From Paulinella micropora (Eukaryota; Cercozoa; Imbricatea; Euglyphida), in the NCBI GenBank assembly GCA_009731375.1, contig BJOX01000022.1, forward strand, positions 622,778 to 670,811: 48,034 nt of DNA, written 5' to 3'. This document shows, piece by piece, positions 46,086-48,034 of this stretch (position 1 is the first letter of the stretch; each line of letters opens with the position of its first letter). The notes under the pieces are model-generated. The model was not told the origin of the DNA. It did no database searches and was given only the letters and a program-made list of their open reading frames with translations. Position numbers and translations under genes: made by a program.

Positions 46086-46114
46086 GTTGAGATGGATAGA
46101 TAGGCAGATAGATG

Positions 46115-46183
<69 letters not shown>

Positions 46184-46196
46184 GTAGGTAGGTAGG

Positions 46197-46266
<70 letters not shown>

Positions 46267-46279
46267 TCTATATATATCT

Positions 46280-46319
<40 letters not shown>

Positions 46320-46320
46320 G

Positions 46321-46386
<66 letters not shown>

Positions 46387-46467
46387 TATAGATAGATAGA
46401 TAGATATATAGATAGGTAGATAGGTAGATACACAGCCAGATTGCACCACAGACGTCCGCCTCGGGCG

Positions 46468-46554
<87 letters not shown>

Positions 46555-46590
46555 ATAGATAAATAGAAAGATAAATAGATAGGTAGATAC
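46086..46590. repeat. (GATA)n array with GTAG and TATATC variants
   Basis: Begins right after the donor-like CAG/GTTGAG. Purine-rich on the plus strand, unlike the introns before it. It is broken at 46429-46470 by a copy of exon-end sequence. Confidence 0.95.
46429..46470 (+). repeat. Copy of the exon-7 end inside the GATA array
   Basis: TACACAGCCAGATTGCACCA and ACGTCCGCCT match the end of exon 7 (about 46037-46070) with a few changes. ACACAGCCAG recurs once more at about 46589. Confidence 0.85.
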
Positions 46591-46860
46591 ACAGCCAGGT
46601 TGCTATGTCCCTACATTTACAACACATACGCGACGTATCTTACAACACAGACTTGATGCATATTTGTCATGCATTACCAGGTTGCTATGTGGCAGCATAT
46701 ACAACGTTCTTGATGTGCATATGTGATGTACTTACCAGGTTGCAATCTGCCTGCATGTATAACATACTTGATGTATACATGTTATGTGTGTTTGTATATG
46801 TGTTATGTATTGGCCAGGTTGCTATCTTCTGGCCTATGTGTTTTGCTCTGTCTGCTCATG
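46590..46860 (+). repeat. Diverged minisatellite, about 60-85 bp units
   Basis: CCAGGTTGCTAT or CCAGGTTGCAAT starts a unit at about 46593, 46678, 46736 and 46815, each followed by CATATACAAC/CTTGATG/TATGTTATGT-like text. Four or so units with many differences. No ORF is supported. Confidence 0.75.
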
Positions 46861-46879
46861 TGGCTATCTATCTATCTAC

Positions 46880-46932
<53 letters not shown>

Positions 46933-46988
46933 GATCGATCGCTCTATCTATCTAACTACCTACCTACCTACCTGCATATCTATCTATC

Positions 46989-47029
<41 letters not shown>

Positions 47030-47045
47030 ATCTATCAATATCTAT
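46861..47045. repeat. (CTAT)n microsatellite
   Basis: CTAT units with CTAC and CGAT variants; the reverse complement of the GATA array at 46086-46590, so the two face each other across the minisatellite. Confidence 0.95.
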
Positions 47046-47546
47046 CTAAATCCCTTTGCTTCAAGCTATCCTCCTGCGTAGCTCGTTGCTCTTTTGCGAT
47101 TTATCGCTCCTGTGCAGTCAAAAATTGGACTAATCTTCCTCTAGTCCGTATTGGTGACTGCATTCCATCATAGCCGTCCAGTGTTGCATAGCCCGGGCTA
47201 GGTCCCTGCGGGGGTTTAGGCCTCATACAATGNNNNNNNNNNNNNNNNNNNNNNNNNNNNNNNNNNNNNNNNNNNNNNNNNNNNNNNNNNNNNNNNNNNN
47301 NNNNNNNNNNNNNNNNNNNNNNNNNNNNNNNNNNNNNNNNNNNNNNNNNNNNNNNNNNNNNNNNNNNNNNNNNNNNNNNNNNNNNNNNNNNNNNNNNNNN
47401 NNNNNNNNNNNNNNNNNNNNNNNNNNNNNNNNNNNNNNNNNNNNNNNNNNNNNNNNNNNNNNNNNNNNNNNNNNNNNNNNNNNNNNNNTGGTCGACGAAA
47501 TCAGAAGCTCCTTTTTTCTGACATTAGTCGATATTTCATCAGTTGA
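47046..47546. other. Unique spacer with 256-bp gap
   Basis: Unremarkable sequence to 47232, N at 47233-47488, then 58 bp before the inverted repeat. No gene is supported; reading through the N run is meaningless. Confidence 0.7.
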
Positions 47547-47825
47547 TCTTATCACTTACTCTACGGAATGAACCAAGGCCACTTGAGGTGTCACTGACCC
47601 TCTCTTGGGCTTGATTTTTTGAAATGGGTGCCATCTGTCGACAGACAGAGAATTAGGGGATGGTGTGGGTGTGCTGGGCCCGTGGTGGGGTGCCTTATGT
47701 GTGCCTAGCCATACGCCTATAAGTCACATGCCGAAATAGCGACGGGAAGCACAATCCTGTTCCCTCAGGGTGCCCTTTCTCGCTTGTTGAGCCCGGAATA
47801 AAACCCACAGTGCTCTGTCGGTTTA
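47547..47825. repeat. Right arm of the 279-bp inverted repeat
   Basis: Exact reverse complement of 1-279. Confidence 0.95.
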
Positions 47826-48034
47826 TACTAGACTGTCGAACAGTCTCGAAACTCCATCTGCTTACTGGGTCCTCTGTAATGGAGGTGGGAGCTCGTTCTG
47901 CAAGGGGCGCTTATGGAACGAGCCCTGGCCCCGCCTGGTACTAGGGAGCTTTGGTATTGCCTGTATCAGTCCCTTCCGTGCAAACATCACGGCTTAGCTG
48001 GGCATCGGGTTAATACTTTACCCACAGACTTCCT
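47826..48034. other. Sequence outside the inverted repeat, small hairpin only
   Basis: Contains the hairpin AGACTGTCGAACAGTCT at 47830-47846, four bases past the repeat end. Nothing else is recognised. Confidence 0.5.

Noticed and set aside
47223-47571. ORFs across the last N gap
   Set aside because: Almost entirely N; no information.

Overview
The window is eukaryotic nuclear DNA, most likely from an alga or other protist. It has spliced GC-rich host exons, introns filled with microsatellites, a tyrosine-recombinase (DIRS-group) retrotransposon, and an AT-rich DNA-virus-like transposon. The host species cannot be named from the sequence. It is a scaffold with five N gaps (1573-1621, 17023-17553, 25925-25934, 41448-42066, 47233-47488), nearly all next to microsatellites or a misjoined duplicate.

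Layout. 1-279 is one arm of a 279-bp perfect inverted repeat whose other arm is 47547-47825. 280-8098 is mainly simple sequence: a GATA array, then about 7.3 kb of GAA/TTC-type tract that switches strand near 4188 and 6780. 8847-18512 is a decayed DIRS/kangaroo/PAT-type retrotransposon read on the minus strand. Its ends form split direct repeats (A1 ... B1-A2 ... B2), and it carries gag, RT, RNase H and tyrosine recombinase remnants. The RNase H/recombinase part is inverted relative to the rest and holds a 1.8-kb AT-rich insert. 18606-40631 is a near-complete Polinton/Maverick-type element with about 250-bp terminal inverted repeats. 41055-46085 is a host gene on the plus strand for a secreted or surface protein with two PhnD-like periplasmic-binding domains and Cys-rich GCC2/GCC3-like modules; its 3' end is not seen. 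46086-48034 is microsatellite, minisatellite, a gap and the right inverted-repeat arm.

The Polinton encodes, in order: a small basic protein, protein-primed DNA polymerase B, a coiled-coil protein, an unknown chimeric protein, an rve integrase (minus strand), an acidic/basic protein (minus), a large fibre with a C-terminal S74 chaperone-like domain, a small membrane protein, a small beta-rich protein, an A32/FtsK-like packaging ATPase, a small basic Gly-rich protein, a Lys-rich coiled-coil protein, an adenain/Ulp1-like maturation protease, a penton-type minor capsid protein, a double-jelly-roll-type major capsid protein, a second surface/fibre-like protein, a GIY-YIG nuclease and two related minus-strand genes. 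Polymerase and integrase would replicate and insert the DNA; capsid proteins, protease and ATPase would make virions. Most of these genes carry frameshifts (often at A or G runs) and in-frame stops (several TGA where Trp is expected), and the polymerase has lost its motif A aspartate, so this copy looks defective.

The most interesting signal is a family of nested-hairpin elements (26943-27002, 27033-27090, 33488-33544, 37758-37816) with conserved ACGAT and TATC ends. Three sit directly before start codons, and the fourth has quite different but still complementary stem arms. A separate short palindrome precedes the first two genes, and half of it precedes the major capsid gene. The two integrase copies on either side of the 10-N gap are almost certainly one gene duplicated by the assembly.
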